DNA of 64,000 nucleotides. Origin: Bacteroidaceae bacterium. GTDB lineage: Bacteria > Bacteroidota > Bacteroidia > Bacteroidales > Bacteroidaceae. The notes under the pieces were generated by a model. It saw nothing but the letters and a program-made list of their open reading frames with translations, had not been told where the DNA came from and made no database searches. Every line of letters starts with the position of its first letter. Position 1 is the first letter of the stretch. Of the stretch, positions 56,166 to 64,000 are shown piece after piece. Made by a program: the position numbers and the translations under genes. Where the stretch lies: NCBI GenBank assembly GCA_017631315.1, contig JAGBTN010000018.1:187555-251554 (forward strand), in the 5' to 3' direction.

Positions 56166-56669
56166 ATGAAAATCGAGATACAGGAAATAAAACTCCAGGA
56201 GGCTGCAAGTCAAGGCACAGATGCCTTCTTGAACCTCATACATGACACCATCCTGAATGCCGTAGGAGGCGAGGTTAATGCTGAAACGCTGCCACTCCTA
56301 AATGGAGAACAAATAACTCTGCTGGCATACTACATTCTGCGCGAAGAAGTGATGGACGGCGGCTTCATTCAACTCATTCACAATGGCTACGGTCCTTTCA
56401 TCTTCCTCAACCCCTTTGCCAAGGCAATGAGACTTTGGGGCGCACACGACTTCAGTAAACTCGTCTACAAGGGCCGCAAACTCTTCGAAGAACATGAAAA
56501 AGAACTCACTGCAGAATGCAACGACGAGGAATTCATGGCCCTCTTCGAGCAATATCCCCAGTTCGACGACCTCGACGATGAATTTGTCGAGATGGAAGAA
56601 GAGGTGACCGACATCATTGCTCACTATGTAGACGAGCATCTCGAGCAGTTCGTTGCAGTAGCAAAGTAA
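56166..56669 (+). CDS. DMP19-like (DUF4375) protein
   Basis: 167 residues from [20 protein letters not shown]; the earlier ATG at 56136 overlaps the promoter. [20 protein letters not shown] and [20 protein letters not shown] are the DMP19 core. The C-terminus is strongly acidic ([20 protein letters not shown]). In Neisseria, DMP19 is a DNA-mimic that relieves a repressor; whether that holds here is unknown. The acidic surface fits. smpB follows 22 bp downstream. Confidence 0.82.
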   Translation: MKIEIQEIKLQEAASQGTDAFLNLIHDTILNAVGGEVNAETLPLLNGEQITLLAYYILREEVMDGGFIQLIHNGYGPFIFLNPFAKAMRLWGAHDFSKLVYKGRKLFEEHEKELTAECNDEEFMALFEQYPQFDDLDDEFVEMEEEVTDIIAHYVDEHLEQFVAVAK

Positions 56670-56691
56670 ATGGCTAATTGGTAAATACGAG

Positions 56692-57171
56692 ATGGCAAAG
56701 ACGCTTATTCCCAACAAGGGAGCAAAGATAAATATCAAGAACAAACGGGCAGAGTTCGACTATCTGCTCATGGACAAATACACAGCCGGCCTCGTCCTGA
56801 CAGGTACGGAGATAAAGAGCATCCGCAAAGGCAAGGCAAGCCTTGTGGACACCTACTGCTATGTAATTGGAGGCGAAATGTGGGTCAAGAACATGTATAT
56901 AGCCCACTACGAACAAGGGTCCTACAACAACCACGTAGAAAGGCGTGACCGAAAACTCCTCCTCAACCGCAAAGAGATACGTAAAATTCAGCAGACCGTC
57001 AAGTCGCCCGGCTTCAGCATTGTGCCTACACTTTTGTTTGTCGACGAGAAAGGACTCGCAAAACTCGACATCTTCATCGCCCGAGGCAAGAAGGAATACG
57101 ACAAGCGCGAAACACTCAAAGAAAAAGAAGACCGACGGAGCATTGACCGTCAGTTTAAAAAGAACTACTGA
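56692..57171 (+). CDS. smpB: SsrA-binding protein
   Basis: 159 residues. [39 protein letters not shown] and [19 protein letters not shown]-type C-terminus ([20 protein letters not shown]) are typical. SmpB carries tmRNA to stalled ribosomes. The stop overlaps the start of the next gene (TGATG). The tmRNA gene is not in this window. Confidence 0.97.
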   Translation: MAKTLIPNKGAKINIKNKRAEFDYLLMDKYTAGLVLTGTEIKSIRKGKASLVDTYCYVIGGEMWVKNMYIAHYEQGSYNNHVERRDRKLLLNRKEIRKIQQTVKSPGFSIVPTLLFVDEKGLAKLDIFIARGKKEYDKRETLKEKEDRRSIDRQFKKNY

Positions 57172-58280
57172 TGAGGTGTAAATACCAACGGATAAGAACT
57201 AACGACGAACTCTCGCAACTCCTATGCCAGCAGGAGAAGGAACTTCGACGCTATGCCTTCCAGAGCGTAGACTTCACTCTATATGCCCAGCAGGCACTGG
57301 CACACTTCTATCGCGAATGTATTTTTCTGAGTTGTCGCTTGCCGATGGGGCTTAAACGCCAGTCAAAAGGCTGCCTCTATTTGCCCAATATGGGCGAGAC
57401 ATTCGACTTCCCCAATCACCTCTATACCCCCGAAGAACTCTACGAAGGCTACAACCCTCTTGTGCCAGGCAGCTACGAGAAATGTTTCGATGGACGCGTC
57501 TATAGGCACTATCTGAAAAAAGGCAAACACGCAACTGACATCAAAGAAACACTGGCTCGGGCACTTCATGACCATTCCATTAGCGACTGTCTGCGAGATT
57601 TCCTTCAAGACTTCGACGAACATCGCCTCATAGGAGTGATGGGCGGACATGGTCTTTCTCGCTGCGACACCTCATATAAAATGGTCGCAAAGTTAAGTAA
57701 ACGACTGGCCGAAGCCGGTTTCCTTATGATAACAGGTGGTGGCCCCGGAGCAATGGAGGCAACCCATCTTGGTGCGTGGATGGCCGGCAGAACGGAAACA
57801 GAATTCCAGGAAGCATTCGCCATCTTGTCTGTCGCCCCCTTCTATACAGACAAACATTGGCTTGCCACAGCGTGGGAAGTTTACGATCGTTTCCCCAATC
57901 AAGGCTACAAAAGCCTTGGCATCCCAACATGGCTCTATGGCCATGAACCTTCAACGCCTTTTGCTACACACATTGCCAAGTATTTCGACAACAGTATTCG
58001 CGAAGACGGCATTCTCACTATAGCAAGAGGAGGCATCATCTATACCCCTGGAAGCGCAGGAACTTTGCAGGAGATTTTCCAGGAAGCGGTGCAGAATCAT
58101 TACCTAACATTCGGCTATTCCTCACCAATGGTCTTCTTGGACAAGACGTTCTGGACAGAAGAAGTGCCAATTTGGCCCTTGCTTACGAGGCTTGTAGAAA
58201 CTGGGAAATACAAGAACCTCATTCTTTGCCTGACAGACAACGACGATGAAGTGGAACGTGTGTTGAAAGGTGGAAAATAA
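57171..58280 (+). CDS. LOG-family (lysine decarboxylase-like) Rossmann protein
   Basis: 369 residues. The C-terminal two thirds hold the LOG signature: FLMITGGGPGAMEATHLGAW near residue 187 and ARGGIIYTPGSAGTLQEIFQ near 285, equivalent to PGGxGTxxE of nucleotide phosphoribohydrolases. The N-terminal 130 residues are an extra domain unlike short LOG proteins. The likely activity is cleavage of nucleoside monophosphates (PpnN-like), not amino-acid decarboxylation; this is inference from the family. Translationally coupled to smpB. Confidence 0.85.
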   Translation: MRCKYQRIRTNDELSQLLCQQEKELRRYAFQSVDFTLYAQQALAHFYRECIFLSCRLPMGLKRQSKGCLYLPNMGETFDFPNHLYTPEELYEGYNPLVPGSYEKCFDGRVYRHYLKKGKHATDIKETLARALHDHSISDCLRDFLQDFDEHRLIGVMGGHGLSRCDTSYKMVAKLSKRLAEAGFLMITGGGPGAMEATHLGAWMAGRTETEFQEAFAILSVAPFYTDKHWLATAWEVYDRFPNQGYKSLGIPTWLYGHEPSTPFATHIAKYFDNSIREDGILTIARGGIIYTPGSAGTLQEIFQEAVQNHYLTFGYSSPMVFLDKTFWTEEVPIWPLLTRLVETGKYKNLILCLTDNDDEVERVLKGGK

Positions 58281-58498
58281 AAAAGGGCGTACTGGCGATG
58301 TGATGAAACTCCGAAAAACAGGTTTTGAGGGTTCGTAGCCTTTTGTAATCCATCTAACCAATAAGGGATGGCACGCCATTGGATACGAAACATTTCTCGG
58401 TAATAAAATGTAAATTGATGAGTATCCCGATCAAACTAGTACGCCCATATTGATGTGATTTGTCTTGCTCGCTGCAAGGCCATCTCAGACTTCAATGA
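58281..58498 (-). ncRNA. Candidate structured small RNA
   Basis: On the minus strand a -7-like box TATTTTTG (58504-58511) with CTTG/TTGT 19-20 bp upstream would start a transcript near 58498. It contains GGGCGTACT (58438-58446 on the minus strand) and ends at AGTACGCCC followed by TTTTTTATTTT (58285-58293 and beyond), so a 9-bp closing stem precedes a T-run. Inside are further complements: TTCGTA/TACGAA and ATCCA/TGGAT. The nesting suggests a folded RNA of about 160-215 nt. No protein family is recognised in it. Confidence 0.35.
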
Positions 58499-58618
58499 TA
58501 TTGCAAAAATACGGATTCTGTATTTATTGTACAAGTATTTTAGTAATTTTCTTTATGTCTTCTTGCTATTTTCTTTAATTATCCATAATTTTGTTATGGA
58601 AACATGTGAAAATAACCT

Positions 58619-61084
58619 ATGACATTACAATTTTCAATCGAATATAGAACTGAATGGGGGCAAAGTGTTGAAGTGGAACTATGCTTCCTTGCTGCAGATG
58701 GTAAAACACACTGGCAGCGTATCTCCCTCGAAACAGACGACGGTTATCTGTGGAAGGGAATTGCTATGCTTCGCTCGCAAGGCAATCAACTCCGCTATAC
58801 ATATATAGTTACGAACGATTCTGCCGTTATACGACGTGAGTGGAATGTCGTGCCTCGTATCTTCCCTTCCGACGATGCACACACATACTTCTTCGTCGAC
58901 CATTGGCGCGACAGACCGGAATCGTCCTATTGTTATTCCGATGCTTACAGAGTCGCTTCCGGCCTCGATGATAAAATATCAACTTCGGTTGCCCTTTATC
59001 CACGAACATATCTCTTCCGTGTACAGGCACCACAACTTGCACCAGGTGAAAAGGTGGCACTCGTTGGCGACCAGCCTACTTTGGGTAATTGGGATTGTGA
59101 GCGTGCTCTGCCGATGATTCAAACTCGCCAACAAGAGTGGACTATTTCCATTAGTGGCGATGGGCTTCGTCTTCCTTTCCAATATAAATATGTAGTACAA
59201 GACGAGAATAATTCAGTTAGATGGGAAGAAGGACCTAATCGCCAAAGCCCTTCCAACAGCGACCAAGTGTCAATCGTCAACAGCCAGTCTTCAATCGTTG
59301 TAGCTCTTACGGATGGCGAAATAAGATTGGAAGCCCCACAGTGGAAGGTGGCAGGCCTTGTTGTACCTCTATTTTCGTTGAGAACAGAGGATAGCCAGGG
59401 AGTTGGAGACTTTGGCGACTTGAAGGAAATCGTCTCTTGGGCAGCATCGACAGGAATGCATGCCGTACAACTCCTGCCCATTTACGATACAACACAAGAG
59501 CGCACCCACACGGACAGTTATCCATATAATGCCATAAGTGTTCACGCCATACATCCTTTATATATCGACCTACGCCAACTTCCGCTTGCAGATGTAAATA
59601 AACTTGAGAATTTCAAGGCGCGTTGGCATGAACTGAATGCTCTCCCTGCTCTTGATTATGTTGAAGTTATAAAACTGAAGGAGGACTATCTGCACCAACT
59701 TTACGAAGAACAGCAGCATACTCTCTGCCAAAAAGATGGTTATCGCAGTTTTGTTGAAAACAATGCCGAATGGCTGCAGCCCTATGGTGTCTTTTGCCAT
59801 CTTCGCGACAAGTATGGCACGTCATACTTTTCCGATTGGCCTGTGTTGTCGTCATACAATCGAAGTGCAGTAATGAGTTACTTCGAACAACATGTAACGG
59901 AAGTTGGCTATTACACATTTGTTCAATACCTGTTGCACATTCAACTTGCCGAAGCATCCGACTTCGCCCGCCAACTCCGCGTATTCCTTAAAGGTGATTT
60001 GCCTATAGGCATAAGCCCATGTAGTGTGGAGGCTTGGCAGGAGCCACACCTCTTCCATACGGATATGGCTGCAGGTGCACCGCCTGATGATTTCTCAAGG
60101 ACTGGACAGAACTGGGGTTTCCCAACTTATGATTGGGAGCAGATGGCTGCAGATGGTTACCTGTGGTGGAGAAAGAGATTGAGTGGCATGTCGCGCTATT
60201 TCAGTGCTTATCGCATTGACCATATACTTGGGTTCTTCCGTATTTGGCAAATACCTCAGGGAAGTCCCTCTGCATTATACGGACAATTCTCTCCTGCCTT
60301 ACCAATGACGGTAGAGGAGATAGAGTCCTATGGCTTAGGTTTCCGTGAAGAACTTTTCTTACCCGATGCAACGCAACCTGGCCGTTATCATCCGCGTATG
60401 GGAGTGATTGGCGAACCATTATGGCAATCTTTGCCAAGCAACGAACAGGATGCTTATATTCGTCTTTATGATGATTTCTATTTCCGTCGTCATGATAACT
60501 ACTGGGCAGAACAAGCTATGAAGAAGTTGCCTGCACTTATAGGAGCAAGCAACATGCTCGTCTGTGGCGAGGATCTGGGTATGGTACCAAGTTGTGTTGG
60601 CCCAGTCATGCAGCAACTGGGCATCCTTAGTCTTGAGATACAGGCCATGCCAAAGACTTACGGCATACCTTTCTCTCTGTTGCACAACAATCCCTATCAG
60701 AGCGTAGCGACTATCTTTACGCACGATATGCCTACACTCAGACTTTGGTGGAAAGAGAATTCTGAACGAACGCAATTATATTACAATGATGTATTGGAGC
60801 ATGATGGCGTTGCTCCGGATGAACCTGCTGGGTGGATTTGCGAGGAAATCATATCACAACACCTCGAATGTCCCTCTATGCTTTGCCTCATTAGCTTGCA
60901 GGATTGGCTTTCTATTGACGAAGATTTAAGGAGCCCATATCCAGAGGAGGAACGTATCAATGTGCCTGCCAACCCCAAGCACTATTGGCGTTATCGAATG
61001 CATTTGCCCATTTCGAAACTCCTTGAATCGCAAACATTCAACGAGCGTTTGCAGAATCTGATTGCTCGTTTTGGGAGAAGTTGA
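58619..61084 (+). CDS. malQ: 4-alpha-glucanotransferase (amylomaltase) with CBM20 domains
   Basis: 821 residues. Two N-terminal starch-binding CBM20 domains (FSIEYRTEWGQSVEVELCFL; LVGDQPTLGNWDCERALPM near residue 140) precede a GH77 catalytic domain. The catalytic Asp is in AYRIDHILGFFRIWQIP, the acid/base Glu in LVCGEDLGMVPSCV and the third acid in FTHDMPTLRLWW. It transfers glucan chains between maltooligosaccharides. A low-complexity stretch (DQVSIVNSQSSIVVAL) in the second CBM20 region looks like inserted sequence. It converges on mltG with 2 bp between stops. Confidence 0.95.
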   Translation: MTLQFSIEYRTEWGQSVEVELCFLAADGKTHWQRISLETDDGYLWKGIAMLRSQGNQLRYTYIVTNDSAVIRREWNVVPRIFPSDDAHTYFFVDHWRDRPESSYCYSDAYRVASGLDDKISTSVALYPRTYLFRVQAPQLAPGEKVALVGDQPTLGNWDCERALPMIQTRQQEWTISISGDGLRLPFQYKYVVQDENNSVRWEEGPNRQSPSNSDQVSIVNSQSSIVVALTDGEIRLEAPQWKVAGLVVPLFSLRTEDSQGVGDFGDLKEIVSWAASTGMHAVQLLPIYDTTQERTHTDSYPYNAISVHAIHPLYIDLRQLPLADVNKLENFKARWHELNALPALDYVEVIKLKEDYLHQLYEEQQHTLCQKDGYRSFVENNAEWLQPYGVFCHLRDKYGTSYFSDWPVLSSYNRSAVMSYFEQHVTEVGYYTFVQYLLHIQLAEASDFARQLRVFLKGDLPIGISPCSVEAWQEPHLFHTDMAAGAPPDDFSRTGQNWGFPTYDWEQMAADGYLWWRKRLSGMSRYFSAYRIDHILGFFRIWQIPQGSPSALYGQFSPALPMTVEEIESYGLGFREELFLPDATQPGRYHPRMGVIGEPLWQSLPSNEQDAYIRLYDDFYFRRHDNYWAEQAMKKLPALIGASNMLVCGEDLGMVPSCVGPVMQQLGILSLEIQAMPKTYGIPFSLLHNNPYQSVATIFTHDMPTLRLWWKENSERTQLYYNDVLEHDGVAPDEPAGWICEEIISQHLECPSMLCLISLQDWLSIDEDLRSPYPEEERINVPANPKHYWRYRMHLPISKLLESQTFNERLQNLIARFGRS

Positions 61085-61086
61085 CC

Positions 61087-62091
61087 TTATCGGATGCCCC
61101 GTTTGTTCAACGCCCTCCTGTAGCGTTGCGCATTCCTGTTGTGTTCCGAAAGTGTGGCGGCAAAGTTGTGTGTGCCAGAGAAGTCTTCTTTTGCACACAT
61201 ATATAGGTAGTTATGTTTGGCATGATTTAGTACAGCGTCCAAGCCCGCAATACTTGCTATACGGATGGGGCCTGGTGGCAGGCCTGAATGACGATATGTG
61301 TTGTATGGGCTTTCCACTTGTAGGTGTATATTCAGGATACGTCGAAGCGAGAAATCGCCAACAGCGAACTTCACAGTTGGGTCTGCTTGCAAAGGTATTC
61401 TCTTCTGGAGTCTGTTGAGGTATAGTCCGGCGATTATTGGTTTTTCTCCGTTGTTGGCTGTTTCTTCATCTACAATGCTTGCCAATGTTGCCACCTGCTC
61501 GCGTGTCAGTCCGCAAGCTTCTGCTTTTTGCTTGCGTTCGGCTGTCCAGAAACGATTATTCTCACGTTCCATGCGTTCAATGAGCTTGTCTACGGAGATA
61601 TTCCAATAGACCTCATAACTATTGGGAATGAATAGGGCAGGGATGGTTGCTCTTGTGTAGCCGTATGTGGAACAATATATGCTATCTGTTAGGACAGATG
61701 CTATTTCAGCAGAATCGACCATGAGGCTTTGGGATAATATAGAGGCCAATTTGCTGATTGTTCGCGTTGAGGGTACAATGAGTTTCACTGGCTCTTGGAT
61801 GCCGTTGCGCAATTGTCTGTAAAGCGTGAAATATGTCGTGCCGGGTTTTATGCGGTAGCATCCTGTTCGTAGATGGTACTTGATGACATTATTATATACA
61901 TTCCAACGCCATCCTATTTCTGCCTTTGCACAGACACTGTCAGCATTATCATCCCGATCGATATATATCAGTTTGCCCGCTTCGGAATGGTTGCATGGCA
62001 CCTTTGCCGATACCAATGAATAAATAAGAAGCGTGGTGGCTGCCGTGATTACAATAAGTCCAGAGATAAGCCAAAGAAACTTTTTTCCCAT
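61087..62091 (-). CDS. mltG: Endolytic murein transglycosylase
   Basis: 334 residues from MGKKFLWLISGLIVITAATT. One N-terminal membrane helix anchors it in the inner membrane facing the periplasm. The YceG domain has the catalytic Glu in ATLASIVDEETANNGEKPII, followed by QADPTVKFAVG and NTYRHSGLPPGPIRIASIAG. MltG cuts nascent glycan strands and sets their length. A -7 box TACTTTTG on the minus strand (62115-62122) lies between the start used here and further upstream ATGs, supporting 62091. Confidence 0.94.
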   Translation of the reverse strand: MGKKFLWLISGLIVITAATTLLIYSLVSAKVPCNHSEAGKLIYIDRDDNADSVCAKAEIGWRWNVYNNVIKYHLRTGCYRIKPGTTYFTLYRQLRNGIQEPVKLIVPSTRTISKLASILSQSLMVDSAEIASVLTDSIYCSTYGYTRATIPALFIPNSYEVYWNISVDKLIERMERENNRFWTAERKQKAEACGLTREQVATLASIVDEETANNGEKPIIAGLYLNRLQKRIPLQADPTVKFAVGDFSLRRILNIHLQVESPYNTYRHSGLPPGPIRIASIAGLDAVLNHAKHNYLYMCAKEDFSGTHNFAATLSEHNRNAQRYRRALNKRGIR

Positions 62092-62114
62092 TATCTTTTG
62101 ATATAATTCTTCTA

Positions 62115-62122
62115 CAAAAGTA
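62115..62122 (-). promoter_or_regulatory. -7 box of mltG
   Basis: TACTTTTG on the minus strand, 24 bp before the ATG; no clear -33 element. It decides the start against longer frames from 62142 and 62232. Confidence 0.5.
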
Positions 62123-62205
62123 TGAAATTTTACGTAAATCATAAAATAATTCCGAATTGTTAATTCCGAATTCTGAATTATTTTATATCTTTGCACTCGC
62201 AAATT

Positions 62206-62278
<73 letters not shown>

Positions 62279-62285
62279 CGAAATG

Positions 62286-62318
62286 CAAGAAGCCGCCCTT
62301 TTGAGAGGCGGCTTCTTG
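62286..62318 (+). terminator. Bidirectional terminator between tRNA-Thr(CGT) and the OmpA gene
   Basis: A 12-bp perfect stem CAAGAAGCCGCC/GGCGGCTTCTTG with a 9-nt loop, followed by TTTTTATTT on the + strand. It starts 8 bp after the tRNA and ends 4 bp from the stop codon of the convergent OmpA gene. Confidence 0.88.
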
Positions 62319-62321
62319 TTT

Positions 62322-63473
62322 TTATTTCACTCTGTATCTTACTTCTTCGGTCTTAAACTTCTTTTGTATTTGCTTCTCGTCGATGTCTTTTAGGCCAGAT
62401 GCAATAATGATGGTAACACGGTTCTTGTCGTTTTCGACAAAAGGCTGCACGGTGTCGCCATAGTAGCTTGATGTGATGGCGGATAGGGGAACACCAGCAT
62501 CGGTCAGAGCTTTGACGGCTTTCTCTTGTCGCAACTTAGAGTATTCCATGTTTATCTTCGGGTTGCCGGTTTGGGCATCAGCGTAGGATTTTATGTCCAC
62601 CTTGCATTCGCGATGCTCTTTTAGGAATGCTCCGATTTCTGCTAATTGTTTGTCAGCCTCGAAGTCACTTTCTCGTATCTTGTAGAACACGGTCCATGTC
62701 ACTTCAGCACTTTCAGTTTTTGGAGTGACTATGGTTTCGTCGTACCATATAGTGTCCTGACGAGTTTCCCATATTTCTTCTTCTACTACAACTTTCTTTT
62801 TCTTCTTAGCAGCAAACTTGTATGCCACGCCCAATTGTGCAGTCAACTGCCAGTCTCCACGAGCGCTCATCTTGCTATTGTATTTGTCCTTAAGGCAATT
62901 GGCCGCTACTTCGAGGTTGATGCTGACATGTTTGGATAAGTTATAGTCGAGCTGTGCTCCGATGCGTGCATTGTGGCTGATGCTGTTCTTTTCATAAGCC
63001 ATAGTCAATACCTCGTCCATCATATTTTGGCGAGCAAAGGCATCGCCATTGTCCCAAGCATAGTTCATGCCGATACCGCCAATGAGATAGATATTCAGCG
63101 GATAGTAATACTTCTTGCCAAAGAGCGTCACCATATTGACCATCAGGTCAAGGTCAGTAGTCACATACTTGTACTTATATCTAAAATTATCAACACTATT
63201 CATAAAGCCACCCTTGTTCCACATGCCATTCACATGCAGACGGGCACCGATAATCGGCGTGAAAAAAGAACCCACACTCAAACTGGCAGTAGGAGTCAGC
63301 AGCTTCCAGTTGTCGTAATCCGTAAGAGTAATTTGCCCACCACCTTGAGCCCCAACGAAAATCTGTGGGTAGCTGACAGAAACCTCTTCCTCCTGTTGGG
63401 CATTCACAGGCATAGCCAAGCAAAACAACGCTGCGGCAACTATAGCGCATAATGATTTAAGTCGTTTCATCAT
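62322..63473 (-). CDS. OmpA-family outer membrane protein
   Basis: 383 residues from MMKRLKSLCAIVAAALFCLA with signal peptide. The N-terminal half (about 30-230) is a beta barrel rich in aromatic strands (IFVGAQGGGQITLTDYDNWK). A lysine-rich linker (FAAKKKKKVVVEEEIW) leads to a C-terminal OmpA peptidoglycan-binding domain (EIGAFLKEHRECKVDIKSYA; MEYSKLRQEKAVKALTDAGV). It ties the outer membrane to the wall. A 22-bp repeat array lies just upstream of its promoter. Confidence 0.93.
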   Translation of the reverse strand: MMKRLKSLCAIVAAALFCLAMPVNAQQEEEVSVSYPQIFVGAQGGGQITLTDYDNWKLLTPTASLSVGSFFTPIIGARLHVNGMWNKGGFMNSVDNFRYKYKYVTTDLDLMVNMVTLFGKKYYYPLNIYLIGGIGMNYAWDNGDAFARQNMMDEVLTMAYEKNSISHNARIGAQLDYNLSKHVSINLEVAANCLKDKYNSKMSARGDWQLTAQLGVAYKFAAKKKKKVVVEEEIWETRQDTIWYDETIVTPKTESAEVTWTVFYKIRESDFEADKQLAEIGAFLKEHRECKVDIKSYADAQTGNPKINMEYSKLRQEKAVKALTDAGVPLSAITSSYYGDTVQPFVENDKNRVTIIIASGLKDIDEKQIQKKFKTEEVRYRVK

Positions 63474-63506
63474 ATAAATAGTATTAGTGTATTGTAGAAG
63501 TAGTTG

Positions 63507-63538
63507 CAAAGATAAGAATTATTCCTCTTCCCTCCAAA
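63507..63538 (-). promoter_or_regulatory. ompA-family gene promoter
   Basis: On the minus strand TTTG (63535-63538), a 20-bp spacer and TATCTTTG (63507-63514). Leader about 35 nt. Confidence 0.85.
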
Positions 63539-63561
63539 TTTTTCCCTTCCTAATAAAAACA

Positions 63562-63636
63562 CCTTAACCATTCTTGCCATAAAGGTTAACCATTATTGCT
63601 GGAAAGGTTAAGCATTATTGCAGGAAAGGTTAACCT
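63562..63636. repeat. 22-bp array with GGTTAACC, upstream of the ompA promoter
   Basis: Three units of exactly 22 bp (63562-63583, 63584-63605, 63606-63627) plus a partial fourth. The unit is GGTTAACCATTATTGCTGGA with a short tail; GGTTAACC is a perfect 8-bp palindrome. The string TTGCCATAAAGG also occurs in array E (35912-35923), linking the two repeat families. Confidence 0.88.
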
Positions 63637-63814
63637 TTTTTCGATGCATCCCCATGCTTTAGCCCATGCCGTGAGCATTTCCGGTTTCCCCTTTTCCGGT
63701 CCCCATTGTTATCGTATTTCAGCCATTTTATGAGAATCTTTCACGCGCGCGTATATTATATATTATGTGTACGGAGTGAAAAACGCCTTTTTTATGAAAA
63801 AAGATGCAGAATAT

Positions 63815-63845
63815 TTTGGTAGTTAGCAGAAAAGCCGTACCTTTG
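63815..63845 (+). promoter_or_regulatory. rRNA operon promoter
   Basis: TTTG (63815-63818), a 19-bp spacer and TACCTTTG (63838-63845), full consensus. The downstream sequence is a typical Bacteroidales rRNA leader. Confidence 0.85.
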
Positions 63846-64000
63846 CACCCGCAAACGAAACAAGAGCTCCCCCTGCGGAGCGAAGTTGAGTCAGGCAAGC
63901 TCCATCGGGAGCACGTTCTTTGAAAGATTTACATAGACAGAGATTGTAGTACAAGAAACAAGTACAAGCGAACCGTCAATATCCAAAAGGATAATTGAGA
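63846..64000 (+). other. rRNA operon leader (16S begins beyond the window)
   Basis: GTTCTTTGAAAGATTTACAT and the AAGCGAACCGTCAATATCC region are the kind of sequence that precedes 16S rRNA in Bacteroidales (box-A-like and processing-stem sequences). Two short hairpins with GAGC/GCTC arms (GCTCCCCCTGCGGAGC; GCTCCATCGGGAGC) precede them. The 16S start itself is not reached. Confidence 0.75.

Overview
The window looks like chromosome from a Bacteroidales bacterium, most likely Prevotella or a close relative. The main reason is the promoter style. Nearly every transcription unit is preceded by the Bacteroidetes signature TTTG-N19-21-TAnnTTTG. Other support comes from Bacteroidetes-specific families (DUF3256, DUF4199, DUF4296, DUF6048, DUF6452), the SDR-type fructuronate reductase, and secreted proteins sharing a short C-terminal sorting tail of the Y(D/N)xxGxxV...GKK kind. 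The right edge runs into the leader of an rRNA operon on the + strand; the 16S gene itself lies outside.

Layout. 1-1110: 5' part of topB. 1737-2621: a glycosyltransferase with a leaderless-looking promoter. 2638-7078 (-): a six-gene unit of DUF4199, polyprenol-type glycosyltransferase, DUF6452, DUF6048, ApbE and a Crp/Fnr regulator. 7226-7402: SRP RNA and tRNA-Thr(TGT). 7504-16286 (+): a helical unknown, phosphoglucomutase, NudC, two secreted proteins (BIG2 repeats; FISUMP), ribosomal L31, a lipoprotein nuclease and DUF3256. 16266-19088 (-): EamA permease, TruA and a TlpA-like lipoprotein. 19228-24136 (-): the hexuronate operon exuT-uxuB-uxuA-uxaC, which takes glucuronate or galacturonate toward 2-keto-3-deoxygluconate. 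24427-29199 (-): a 1505-residue secreted protein and a 50-residue peptide. 29414-30424: asd. 30873-35825 (+): an antiporter fused in frame to a subtilisin, then a LolD-type ATPase. 36014-41439 (-): two M6 peptidases and a sialidase-fold hydrolase in one operon. 41559-44231: tRNA-Ala(GGC), rpiB and tkt. 44807-50365 (-): ileS, a TraR/DksA-like gene, lspA, DUF4296 and a 54-residue protein. 50600-54883 (-): FadL-type porin, DEAD-box helicase and NhaD. 55031-61084 (+): a secreted unknown, DMP19-like, SmpB, LOG-family protein and MalQ. 61087-63473: MltG (-), tRNA-Thr(CGT) (+) and an OmpA-family protein (-).

The most unusual signal is not a gene. Eight intergenic sites carry tandem arrays of a degenerate 22-bp unit, nearly always in exact 22-bp phase. 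Each unit is a dyad around a near-invariant CGTG. In the best units the arms are perfectly complementary although their sequences differ, which suggests the dyad is selected. All eight arrays point the same way on the + strand, whatever the direction of the neighbouring genes; this is also the direction of the rRNA operon. A related 22-bp array with GGTTAACC lies just upstream of the ompA promoter. Other repeat families have entered coding sequence in frame (nudC and pgm). I found no CRISPR array, no prophage, no transposase and no recognisable defence system. All functional assignments come from reading motifs; no database search was run.
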